Assembly: GCA_048204295.1 (NCBI GenBank)
Contig: DBFBLF010000080.1
Span: 1 to 22,743 of the forward strand
Direction of reading: 5' to 3'
DNA: 22,743 nt
Source of the DNA: Metaruminococcus_A sp900762715
Lineage (GTDB): Bacteria > Bacillota > Clostridia > Oscillospirales > Ruminococcaceae
Made by a program: the position numbers and the translations under genes. Under the pieces are notes generated by a model. That model was not told where the DNA came from. It saw only the letters and a list, made by a program, of their open reading frames with translations, and made no database searches. How positions within the stretch are numbered: the first letter of the stretch is position 1; every line of letters starts with the position of its first letter. Shown one piece after another: positions 8,381 to 15,600 of the stretch.

Positions 8381-8414
8381 AGCGGGAGAAAGAGCGGCTC
8401 CTCTTTCTCCTGCT
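8381..8414 (+). other. Strong intergenic hairpin between SDR 2 and SDR 3
   Basis: AGCGGGAGAAAGAG (8381-8394) pairs with CTCTTTCTCCTGCT (8401-8414): a 14-bp stem with one G-U pair and a 6-base loop. It is followed by TTGAATG and not by a T-run, so it is a poor intrinsic terminator. An mRNA-stabilising or processing structure, or an attenuator, fits better. The structure is read directly; the role is inferred. Confidence 0.55.
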
Positions 8415-8470
8415 TTGAATGAAAACAGGTTGGCTTTTGGGCCGCCTGTAAAAAAGGGGTATAAAGTATT

Positions 8471-9448
8471 ATGAAAAATGTTTTGATTACAGGAGCTTCC
8501 GGCAGACTTGGCAATTTTGTTGCCCCTTATCTGCAGGACCTTGGTTATAACGTTACCTGCACCGATATTGTTGTCCCGAACCCTGAATCCGAAAATGCAA
8601 AGCGTGGCCTGCCCTTTGTAAAAGCAGACCTCTGCGTTATTGGAGACGTGATGAAAGCGATTGCCATGGCACAGCCGGACGTTATTGTCCATCTCGGCGC
8701 AATCCCATCCAATACCGAGCTCCAGCCGCCGTATGAAGACCGTTCGGGCAAGGGCCCCTCTCAAGACGGCGTTCGCTGCAATTGGAGACAGCCGGAGGAC
8801 AACACCATGCGGATCAACACCATGGGAATGTTCTATGTGCTGGATGCGGCCAGGAGAATGGGCGTTAAAAACGTTGTTGCTGCAACCAGCTACTTCTCTT
8901 ACGGCCTGGGTTTCCGTATTTCGGGTGAGCCGTTTAAACCGGAATACCTCCCGATTGATGAGGAGCATCCCTGCTGGCCGGAAGATACTTATTCTCTGTC
9001 CAAGTACCTTGGCGAAGAGATTATGAAAGCGTTCTCCCGTGCGTATGGCATGAACAACATTGCAATGCGTCTGATGGGCGTTTACTACCATAACGTTGAG
9101 AGAAGCCGTGCAATGTATAACCTGGGGCAGAAAGCGGAGGCAACCGCAAATGATCCAAAGTTTATTACCGGCAGTACCCATCAATATGTTGACGCCCGTG
9201 ACATTGCAGTTTTCACCGGCCTTGCAATTGAAAAGCTGGGCAAACTGCCGAACAAGTATGAAGCGTTTAACGTTATCACTGATGTTCGCATGGATGTTCC
9301 GGATACAAAGGCGTTCTATAAAGAGCGTTTCCCGTATATCGCCGATATGGTTGACAGCCTTGCCGACGGCGAAGGCCTGCTGAGCATCCGCAAGGCGGAA
9401 AAGCTTCTTGGCTACAAGCCGCAGTATTCCTGGAAAGACGGCAAATAG
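8471..9448 (+). CDS. Extended SDR, NAD-dependent epimerase/dehydratase family, paralog 3 of 4
   Basis: This 325-residue extended SDR has the glycine motif G8-x2-G11-x2-G14 (TGASGRLG), ATSYFSYG and catalytic Y174-x3-K178 (YSLSK). It is the nearest relative of SDR 2; the N-terminal cofactor half is very similar, while residues after about 200 (YYHNVERSRAMYNLG) differ. It starts at ATG 8471 behind a weaker AAAGGGG-type site. It lies 105 bp after SDR 2, with a hairpin in that gap, and 105 bp before SDR 4, where the gap is AT-rich with no hairpin that I can see. It probably acts as a dehydrogenase on one isomer of the cluster's substrate family. Confidence 0.88.
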   Translation: MKNVLITGASGRLGNFVAPYLQDLGYNVTCTDIVVPNPESENAKRGLPFVKADLCVIGDVMKAIAMAQPDVIVHLGAIPSNTELQPPYEDRSGKGPSQDGVRCNWRQPEDNTMRINTMGMFYVLDAARRMGVKNVVAATSYFSYGLGFRISGEPFKPEYLPIDEEHPCWPEDTYSLSKYLGEEIMKAFSRAYGMNNIAMRLMGVYYHNVERSRAMYNLGQKAEATANDPKFITGSTHQYVDARDIAVFTGLAIEKLGKLPNKYEAFNVITDVRMDVPDTKAFYKERFPYIADMVDSLADGEGLLSIRKAEKLLGYKPQYSWKDGK

Positions 9449-9553
9449 AATCAATAACGCTAATCTTGATCCAATGGCAAACCAAACAGTTGTATTTTCT
9501 TTCTTCGCAGCAAAAATTTTTATCAAATAAATTAAAATTTAGGAGTGTGTATT

Positions 9554-10570
9554 ATGATTAAGAATGTATTGGTAACCGGCGCATCCGGCAGACTCGGCAA
9601 CTATGTTGCTCCCTATTTGCAGGATCAGGGCTACAACGTAACCTGCACCGACATTGTTCTGCCGAAACCGGACAGCGAAAATGCAAAACGCGGTCTGCCT
9701 TTTGTAAAAGCCGACCTGCTTGAGATCGGCGATATTATGAAGGCCATTGCGATGTCCCAGTGCGATGCAATCGTTCATTTGGGCGCAATTCCGTTCAACC
9801 CTGAGCTTCAGCCGCCATATGCTGAGCATACAGGTCCGGCTGGCGCAAGAGACGGTATTCGCACCAACTACTCCATGCCGGAAGACAACGCTATGAAAAT
9901 CAACACCATGGGCGGTTTCTATGTCCTTGACGCTGCAAGAAGAATGGGCGTTAAGAACGTAATTGTTACCACTTCCTTCTTTGCTTACGGCGTAGGCTTT
10001 AGAGTTTCCGGCAATCCGTTTGTTCCGGAGTATCTGCCGATCGACGAAGAGCATCCGTGCTATCCGGAGGATACTTATTCTCTGTCCAAGTACCTCACCG
10101 AAGAGACCATGAAGGCGTTCTCCCGTGCATACGGCATGAACACCATTGCTATGCGTCTGCTCGGCGTTTACAACGACAAGATCAAAAACCATTCCTTCGG
10201 CTTCAAAACTGACGCGATCCCGGAAGATGTTGCGAAGAGAGGCAACGCAAACTTCTTCTATCATGAGTATGTTGACTCCCGTGATATCGCTCGGTTTACC
10301 GACCTTGCTCTGAAGAAGATTGGTCAGCTGCCGAACAAATATGAGGCGTTCAACGTTTGGAGCGGCACCCGTATAGCAGATGAGTCTGCTCCGTACTATT
10401 CGAAACTCTGTCCGGAGTTTGCTGATATGTGCAAGAATATCAAGGGTTATGACGGCCTGTTCTCGATTGAGAAAGCAAGAAAGCTCTTGGGTTATGAGCC
10501 TGCTTATGACTGGAGAACCTTTGACGAGGACAGAAACTACGCTGACGCTATTAGCGATTACGCGGACTAA
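9554..10570 (+). CDS. Extended SDR, NAD-dependent epimerase/dehydratase family, paralog 4 of 4
   Basis: This 338-residue extended SDR has G9-x2-G12-x2-G15, TTSFFAYG in place of ATSYFSYG, and catalytic Y175-x3-K179 (YSLSK). It is the longest of the four. The extra length lies in the C-terminal substrate region (YNDKIKNHSFGFKTDAIPED) and in an acidic tail. I chose ATG 9554, eight bases after AGGAG (9541-9545); an in-frame GTG at 9545 overlaps that site. The IolE-like gene follows after 33 bp, so the two are probably co-translated. Its role as an NAD(P)-dependent sugar or cyclitol dehydrogenase is inferred from family and context. Confidence 0.88.
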   Translation: MIKNVLVTGASGRLGNYVAPYLQDQGYNVTCTDIVLPKPDSENAKRGLPFVKADLLEIGDIMKAIAMSQCDAIVHLGAIPFNPELQPPYAEHTGPAGARDGIRTNYSMPEDNAMKINTMGGFYVLDAARRMGVKNVIVTTSFFAYGVGFRVSGNPFVPEYLPIDEEHPCYPEDTYSLSKYLTEETMKAFSRAYGMNTIAMRLLGVYNDKIKNHSFGFKTDAIPEDVAKRGNANFFYHEYVDSRDIARFTDLALKKIGQLPNKYEAFNVWSGTRIADESAPYYSKLCPEFADMCKNIKGYDGLFSIEKARKLLGYEPAYDWRTFDEDRNYADAISDYAD

Positions 10571-10603
10571 GAGATAAACCCCCTAGATACATTGGAGGCT
10601 ATT

Positions 10604-11491
10604 ATGAGCGAAAACAAACTGAGAATTGGTCATACCGGTATTACCTGGCTGAGCGACGACGATTATGAGGATACCATACGCACCATTGCAAAAGAGGGTT
10701 TCGGCGGCATTGAGCTGTTCGGCTGGACTCTTCCGAAAATGAAAGCGCAGGGTAAGCTCGGCCTGTTTGAAGAGTGCAACCTGCCGCTCTGGTCCGCTTA
10801 CTTCTCCCACGACATCATCAACCCCAGCGAGCGTCAGGCGGAGTTCAACAAAATAAAGGAACAGGGCAGCATCCTGCTTTCGCAGGGCGGCACCCACGTT
10901 GCTTTCGGCGGCAATATCGTTGACCGCAGAAAAGTAAAATACATGGAGCATAAAGACTATATCGTTGATTTTGTCAACGAGTGCGGCAAGCTGATGCAGG
11001 ACATGGGGCTGACCCTGTGCTATCATCCGCACACCGGCACCCCGGTTGAAACCAAAGAGGAAATCATGGATTTCTTCCAGAGAATCGACCCGAAATACGT
11101 CGCCATGGCGCCTGATATCGGACAGATTCAGAAGGGCGGAGCCGATCCGTTGGAAATTATCAAGACCTTTGAGCCGCTGGTGAAGCACGTTCACTTCAAA
11201 GATTTCAGCGGCAAGCTGGAGTTTGACTCCTCTGCCGAGGTTGTTGAGGGCGAAACCTACTTCAACTTTGAGGAAAAGGGCAAAGAAATTGACTCGACTG
11301 GCTACATCAATTACTGTATTCTGGGGGACGGCGTTGTTGACTTAAAGGGAATTCTTGACTATTTTGCGGAAAAGAATTTTGACGGAGCCGTTATGGTTGA
11401 GCTTGACGCGGGTACGACAATGCCTGTCACCCCGCAGGAAGCGGTACATGGAAATAAACTCTATCTTGAAAAGATCGGTTATATGAAGTAA
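10604..11491 (+). CDS. IolE-like TIM-barrel protein (inosose dehydratase/isomerase family)
   Basis: This 295-residue xylose isomerase-like TIM barrel is clearly separate from the six paralogs upstream. The N-terminal GHTGITWLSDDDYE and the mid-protein HPHTGTPVET resemble inosose (2-keto-myo-inositol) dehydratase and related IolE-type enzymes. Candidate metal and acid-base residues are H141 and H143 (HPH), D171 (APDIG), H195 and H197 (KHVHFKD) and E266 (VELD). I chose ATG 10604, five bases after GGAGG (10594-10598); the in-frame TTG at 10592 overlaps that site. If it is a true IolE it would dehydrate a 2-ketocyclitol, and the SDRs upstream could supply the ketone. A hydroxypyruvate isomerase-type or epimerase role is the alternative. 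Confidence 0.82.
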   Translation: MSENKLRIGHTGITWLSDDDYEDTIRTIAKEGFGGIELFGWTLPKMKAQGKLGLFEECNLPLWSAYFSHDIINPSERQAEFNKIKEQGSILLSQGGTHVAFGGNIVDRRKVKYMEHKDYIVDFVNECGKLMQDMGLTLCYHPHTGTPVETKEEIMDFFQRIDPKYVAMAPDIGQIQKGGADPLEIIKTFEPLVKHVHFKDFSGKLEFDSSAEVVEGETYFNFEEKGKEIDSTGYINYCILGDGVVDLKGILDYFAEKNFDGAVMVELDAGTTMPVTPQEAVHGNKLYLEKIGYMK

Positions 11492-11526
11492 AATTCATAG
11501 TAAGAGGGATAGAAGCCCCGTACTGT

Positions 11527-11610
11527 CCGGTTGCGTCCAAACCGGCGCGCCGGCGGCAGAAATATGGATCTTTCCGCAGTGCGGCCCCGCCTTCCCAATG
11601 GGGGCGGGGC
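11527..11610 (+). other. GC-rich structured leader before the DUF362 gene
   Basis: The 156-bp gap 11492-11647 holds three nested or adjacent structures: CCGGTT/AACCGG (11527-11532 and 11540-11545), the perfect 12-base palindrome CCGGCGCGCCGG (11542-11553), and a hairpin at 11584-11610 with stem GCCCCGCC/GGCGGGGC extended by two G-T pairs and one C-G. No T-run follows, so it is not a typical terminator. A good AGGAGG (11633-11638) lies beyond it. It may be an attenuator, a processing site or a stability element. The region is much more GC-rich than the other gaps of the cluster. Confidence 0.45.
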
Positions 11611-11647
11611 GTACGCGGTATCAAGAGAAAACAGGAGGGAAAGACTT

Positions 11648-12919
11648 ATGGCGAAAAAATCGATTGTTTCAATTGCTCACACCGACGATTTCCTCGGCAC
11701 CCCTGCAAACTATACGCAGGAGCATGTTGAGAAAATCAAAGAGATGATCCGCCAGATTGCCGATGACACAAAGGGCGGTATGCAGAACATCGTCCATGAG
11801 GGCGATGTGGTCTTTATCAAAATTAATACGGTAAACACCTCTCCGGCTGAAAACGGTTTTACGACCGACCCGAGAATGCTGCAGGCGCTTGTGGAACTCG
11901 TACAGGAGCAGAAACCGAAAAAGGTGCAGATCGGTGAGCGCTGCGCGCTGGGCCAGGACACCATGAAATGTTTTGAAGTCTGCGGGATCAAAGCGGTTGC
12001 CGAAAAAACCGGTGCAGAACTGGTTGCCTTGGAAAACACCGAGTGGGAAATGTACGATATGGGCCGCCCGGTTTCTTACCGGAAGTTCCCGTTCCCGAAG
12101 ATTGTCCGCGACGCAGACGTTTATATCGGCCTGCCGAAAATGAAGGTACATATCCACACCGGGCTTACCAACGCCATGAAACTGCAGTTCGGCCTCTGCC
12201 CGGATTACAAGTGGATGTCTGAGTGCCACCGCGACGATATTTACCAGAAAATCGCCAACCTTGTTACTGCGGCAAAACCGGACTGGTTTGTTGTTGACTC
12301 GCTCTGGACCTGCCAGGGCAACGGCCCGTTCAGCCCGTATCCGGACGACCGCATTACCGACTGGAACACCACTTACGGCGGTTCTGACCCGGTCGCGATC
12401 GACACCGTTGCCGAAATGCTGATGCAGTGGGATAACCCCGGCAATCTGCCCTCCACCGTAATGGGCGCTGCAGAAGGCCTGGGTACCAACAAAGTAGACG
12501 AAATTGAGCTCAAGGGTGTGCCGGTAGAGAAAGTCTCCCGCAAATTTAACCGTCAGGATACCGTTCTCTGCGGCAAATTTAAAAACGTCAACGTGATTGT
12601 AGGTTCCGCCTGTGAGCCGGGCTGCCGTGTTATGGTCCGGATGGGCCTTGACGCTGCATACGTCTCCGGTCTGTTAGACAAACTGCGTGAGCCGATCACC
12701 ATCTTCACCGGCCTTCAGTTCGAGCCTTATATCACCGATGTAAAAGGACCGGTCCTCATTTACGGCAAATGCGCTGAAAAGATGAAAGAGTTCTACCCCA
12801 ACGCCTATACTTGGTTCCCGACTGAGGAGCATCCGACCTGCGTGCCGATGTACTCCAATATTCCGGGCCGCGGTATTGGCGACGCCATTCAGAAAATCAT
12901 CGACAGCTACGATAAATAG
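11648..12919 (+). CDS. DUF362 domain-containing protein
   Basis: This 423-residue protein has the DUF362 signature: a KxN segment (K58-I-N60, in VFIKINTV), then a TTDP/LVELVQE helix and KKVQIGE, and later LPKMKVHIHTGLTNAMK starting at residue 162. DUF362 proteins often carry a ferredoxin-type CxxCxxC domain; none is present here, although single cysteines occur (GERC, CGIK, SACEPGC). There is no signal peptide. I chose ATG 11648, nine bases after AGGAGG. Open sequence continues upstream to a TTG at 11531, but that stretch is the structured leader and is not conserved-looking protein. The biochemical function of the family is largely unknown. Its position between the IolE-like enzyme and transketolase suggests a role in the same pathway. 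Confidence 0.85.
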   Translation: MAKKSIVSIAHTDDFLGTPANYTQEHVEKIKEMIRQIADDTKGGMQNIVHEGDVVFIKINTVNTSPAENGFTTDPRMLQALVELVQEQKPKKVQIGERCALGQDTMKCFEVCGIKAVAEKTGAELVALENTEWEMYDMGRPVSYRKFPFPKIVRDADVYIGLPKMKVHIHTGLTNAMKLQFGLCPDYKWMSECHRDDIYQKIANLVTAAKPDWFVVDSLWTCQGNGPFSPYPDDRITDWNTTYGGSDPVAIDTVAEMLMQWDNPGNLPSTVMGAAEGLGTNKVDEIELKGVPVEKVSRKFNRQDTVLCGKFKNVNVIVGSACEPGCRVMVRMGLDAAYVSGLLDKLREPITIFTGLQFEPYITDVKGPVLIYGKCAEKMKEFYPNAYTWFPTEEHPTCVPMYSNIPGRGIGDAIQKIIDSYDK

Positions 12920-12930
12920 CCGGTGTTGAA

Positions 12931-13026
12931 TTCCGGAGTTTGCTCTGGAATATGACGCCTCGTTGCTACATCGCAATAAAAAGACAACTCTGCTTTGCGG
13001 CAGGCTGGAACCGGCCTGCCGCAAAG
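12931..13026 (+). other. Two hairpins between DUF362 gene and transketolase gene
   Basis: TTCCGGAG (12931-12938) pairs with CTCTGGAA (12943-12950), 8 bp with one G-U and a 4-base loop, just after the DUF362 stop. Downstream, CTTTGCGGCAGGC (12993-13005) pairs perfectly with GCCTGCCGCAAAG (13014-13026), 13 bp with an 8-base loop that can close further. Neither is followed by a T-run. They may control read-through, processing or stability of the transketolase message. Confidence 0.5.
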
Positions 13027-13075
13027 TGGGGCAATCCGGCAGATTTGTCAATTACCATGGAAAGGAACCAAACAG

Positions 13076-15151
13076 GTGGAAAAGAACTACTCAAATAATC
13101 CTGCCGTCCGGGAAGGCTTGTGCAAGCTTCTTGAGATCAAGGATTCCGATATACGCAATTCCATCCTACGCCAGGGCCTGGACGCCATCGACCAGGGCGT
13201 ACATGCCGGCGGCGCTTTCTCCGCGGTCATTCCAATGGTCAGCCTCTACTACGGCGGCGGAATGCGCCTCAATGTTGAGCAGCCTACCGAGCCGGGCCAG
13301 GATCAGTTTATCCTGAGCAAAGGCCACGCGGTTGCCGCCATGTCCGCCGTTTATGCGGACAAGGGGTATTTTGATGCGGAGCTCCTCAAGGGCTCCCGTT
13401 CTTATGAAAGCATTTTAAACGGCCATCCCGGGCCGATCCTTCCGGGTGTGCAGATTTCAACCGGCCCTCTCGGCCAGGGGATTTCTGCGGCGGTTGGCCT
13501 TGCCCTGGCTGGAAAAGATTACCCGCAGAACGATGTTTACTGCATGGTCGGCGACGGCGAGATGCAGGAGGGCGGCGTTTGGGAAGCGCTGATGTATGGT
13601 GCGGAGGCGCGGCTTGACAACCTCTGCGTCATCGTGGATAAAAACGGCGGCCAGCTTGACAACGTCAGCAAGATGATTGTCTCGATGGACGATATCGCCG
13701 ACAAGCTCCGTGCGTTCGGCTACCGCGTCATTAAAGTGAACGCGACTGAGTACGCGCCGGTTGTGGGGGCGTTTGATGCGTTCCATAAAGACCGAAACGG
13801 AAAACCAACTGCCATTGTCTGCGACGCAACCAAGGGCTTCGGCGGCTTCTCAAGCGGGATCAACGGCCATAAAATCACATTGGCTACTGAGGTTGGCGAG
13901 CGAGAAATTGTTATGCAGAACCGTCGCCGCGAAGGCCGCGAAAAGGCGTTTGTTGAATTTTACAACAGCCTTTGCTGTGAGAAAACAAAGGAAGCGCTTG
14001 CCTGTATTGCCCGGGAAATGAACCTGGATTTGGCAGTGGAAGGCGGCAAAGCGGTTTCGGTTGCGCCGGGCAAACCGGTGGTCAAGACCAAGCCCGCACC
14101 GAAGCGCTGCAAAAAAATCAAATACGACGAAGCAAAATTACCCGCTGTGGAGCTCGGGAAATCCTATGCGGCCTCTGATATTGTCAGGGGCGTAATCAAA
14201 GCTTTTGCTGAGGACAGCCGGATTGTCACAATCGATTCCGACCTTTCCTCTACCAGCGGCCTGCAGGAGGGCGTGATCCAGGTTGACAAAACCCGGGCGC
14301 TCAATGTGGGAATTGCTGAAAGCAATATGATGAACATCGGTGAGGCGTTTGCGGCGGTTGGCAAAAACGCCTGGGTTTCCACCTTCTGCCCCTTCTTTGA
14401 CTGGCGGGTTATGAGACGAATCGCAGTCAGCTATCAGGAGCGGCTGGAGGCGATGGAGACTGAAGGCGGCTGGCTGACAGAAGGCCACGGCCTTGACCTC
14501 ACTTTCCTTGCAACCGCCCCGGATATGGATACCCAGACCAACGGCGCGACGCATATGGGCAACGACGACATTATGTTCTTTGACCAGATGGCGCACCTGA
14601 AAATTATCACCGTTGGCTGTCCGTCCATGCTCAAAGGGGTTATGAAGTGGATTGCCGAAGGCAACAAAGGCCTTGTTTACCTGCGGATTCTGCGGAAAGC
14701 TTCCGCGGCAATTTATCCGGACGGAATGACTTTTGAATACGGAAAGGGCTATACCTTGCGCGAGAGCGGCGCTGATAAAGCGGTCATCGTCTCCTACGGG
14801 CGCGGCATTTATGAAGCGTTGGCGGCTGCCGAAGCCCTCAAGGAAAAAGGGATTGACGTTAAGGTCGTTGATATGCCATCAATGGATGAGCAGATGCTGA
14901 TTGACCTTTACAAGTCCGGGATGCCGGTGGTGCTTGCCGAGCAGAACAACGGTTATCTCGCTGCCAAGCTGCCGAAGCTTCTGCTCCGGGAAGGCGTTGC
15001 AATGGATCCGTCCAGAATTGTCACCGTCAATATGCTCGACAAGGACGGCTGTCCGCAGTTTGTCCATTCCGGCACTTACGGCCAGCTGACCAAGGCGTTC
15101 GGGCTTTCGGGCGCGCAGCTCGCCGAGCTGGTTGAGAAAAAGCTCGGCTGA
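13076..15151 (+). CDS. Transketolase, single-chain
   Basis: This 691-residue thiamine diphosphate enzyme transfers two-carbon ketol units between sugars. The N-terminal domain has SKGHA, HPGPILPGVQISTGPLGQG and the cofactor motif G159-D160-G161 with N190 (DKNGG), 30 residues apart as in E. coli TktA. The pyrimidine domain has E415 in GIAES (TktA E411) and VSTFCPFF. A transketolase C-terminal domain follows. Between the first two domains is a lysine/proline-rich stretch at about residues 321-350, which looks like a linker joining halves that many Clostridia and archaea encode as two genes. I chose GTG 13076, nine bases after AAGGA (13062-13066); an upstream in-frame ATG at 12995 falls inside the hairpin. 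The cupin gene follows after 17 bp. Donor and acceptor in this cluster are unknown. Confidence 0.92.
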   Translation: MEKNYSNNPAVREGLCKLLEIKDSDIRNSILRQGLDAIDQGVHAGGAFSAVIPMVSLYYGGGMRLNVEQPTEPGQDQFILSKGHAVAAMSAVYADKGYFDAELLKGSRSYESILNGHPGPILPGVQISTGPLGQGISAAVGLALAGKDYPQNDVYCMVGDGEMQEGGVWEALMYGAEARLDNLCVIVDKNGGQLDNVSKMIVSMDDIADKLRAFGYRVIKVNATEYAPVVGAFDAFHKDRNGKPTAIVCDATKGFGGFSSGINGHKITLATEVGEREIVMQNRRREGREKAFVEFYNSLCCEKTKEALACIAREMNLDLAVEGGKAVSVAPGKPVVKTKPAPKRCKKIKYDEAKLPAVELGKSYAASDIVRGVIKAFAEDSRIVTIDSDLSSTSGLQEGVIQVDKTRALNVGIAESNMMNIGEAFAAVGKNAWVSTFCPFFDWRVMRRIAVSYQERLEAMETEGGWLTEGHGLDLTFLATAPDMDTQTNGATHMGNDDIMFFDQMAHLKIITVGCPSMLKGVMKWIAEGNKGLVYLRILRKASAAIYPDGMTFEYGKGYTLRESGADKAVIVSYGRGIYEALAAAEALKEKGIDVKVVDMPSMDEQMLIDLYKSGMPVVLAEQNNGYLAAKLPKLLLREGVAMDPSRIVTVNMLDKDGCPQFVHSGTYGQLTKAFGLSGAQLAELVEKKLG

Positions 15152-15168
15152 GAAAAGGAGATGGCAAA

Positions 15169-15558
15169 ATGATTAACGTACGTGAAGACAGCATTCCGGA
15201 AAACGACCTGCCGGGAAGAAAGCTCCGCTGGGTTATCACCCCGGAAAAGGACGGCTGCGAATTTCTTTCGAGCTGTGTCATCCGGGTGGCACCAGGGGCT
15301 AAAGTAAAACCCGCCCACTCCCATCCCAATGGGGAGGAGCTTGTTTATATTATCTCCGGGTCCGGCCGTGTGCTGATTGACGGAGAGGTGGAACCGGTTG
15401 AGGCGGGCAGTGTTATCGTCTTCCCCAAGGCGAAAATTCATATGCTCCAGAATACCGGAGACGTTGAAATGAAGGCGGTCTGCGTATATGCGCCCGCTGC
15501 CGACCCCTCCGGGTATAAGTACCATGAAGACGTCGATATAGACGATTATGCAAAATAA
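15169..15558 (+). CDS. Small cupin-domain protein
   Basis: This 129-residue single-domain cupin has first motif H50-x-H52-x3-E56 (HSHPNGEE) followed by a G-x-G turn, and second motif with P87 and H91 (FPKAKIHMLQN). These residues form the usual metal site of two histidines, a glutamate and a further histidine. Small cupins in sugar clusters act as isomerases, dioxygenases or ligand-binding proteins; the sequence alone does not decide. It starts at ATG 15169, eight bases after AAAGGAG. It lies between transketolase (17 bp) and aldehyde dehydrogenase (42 bp), so it is very probably a pathway component such as a sugar or keto-acid isomerase (inference). Confidence 0.87.
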   Translation: MINVREDSIPENDLPGRKLRWVITPEKDGCEFLSSCVIRVAPGAKVKPAHSHPNGEELVYIISGSGRVLIDGEVEPVEAGSVIVFPKAKIHMLQNTGDVEMKAVCVYAPAADPSGYKYHEDVDIDDYAK

Positions 15559-15600
15559 CGCACCAAACATCAAACCCACCCAAAGAAAGGAAAGAAACGC

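Noticed and set aside
11531..11647. Upstream in-frame extension of the DUF362 gene
   Set aside because: The stretch is full of palindromes, lacks a ribosome binding site before the TTG, and a good AGGAGG precedes ATG 11648.
12995..13075. Upstream in-frame ATG start for transketolase
   Set aside because: It falls within the 13-bp stem and has no ribosome binding site. GTG 13076 has AAGGA at good spacing and begins the family-like sequence.
8366..13075. Pairs of equal gap lengths (105 and 105 bp around SDR 3, 156 and 156 bp around DUF362)
   Set aside because: The paired gaps share no sequence similarity by eye, so equal length is probably coincidence.
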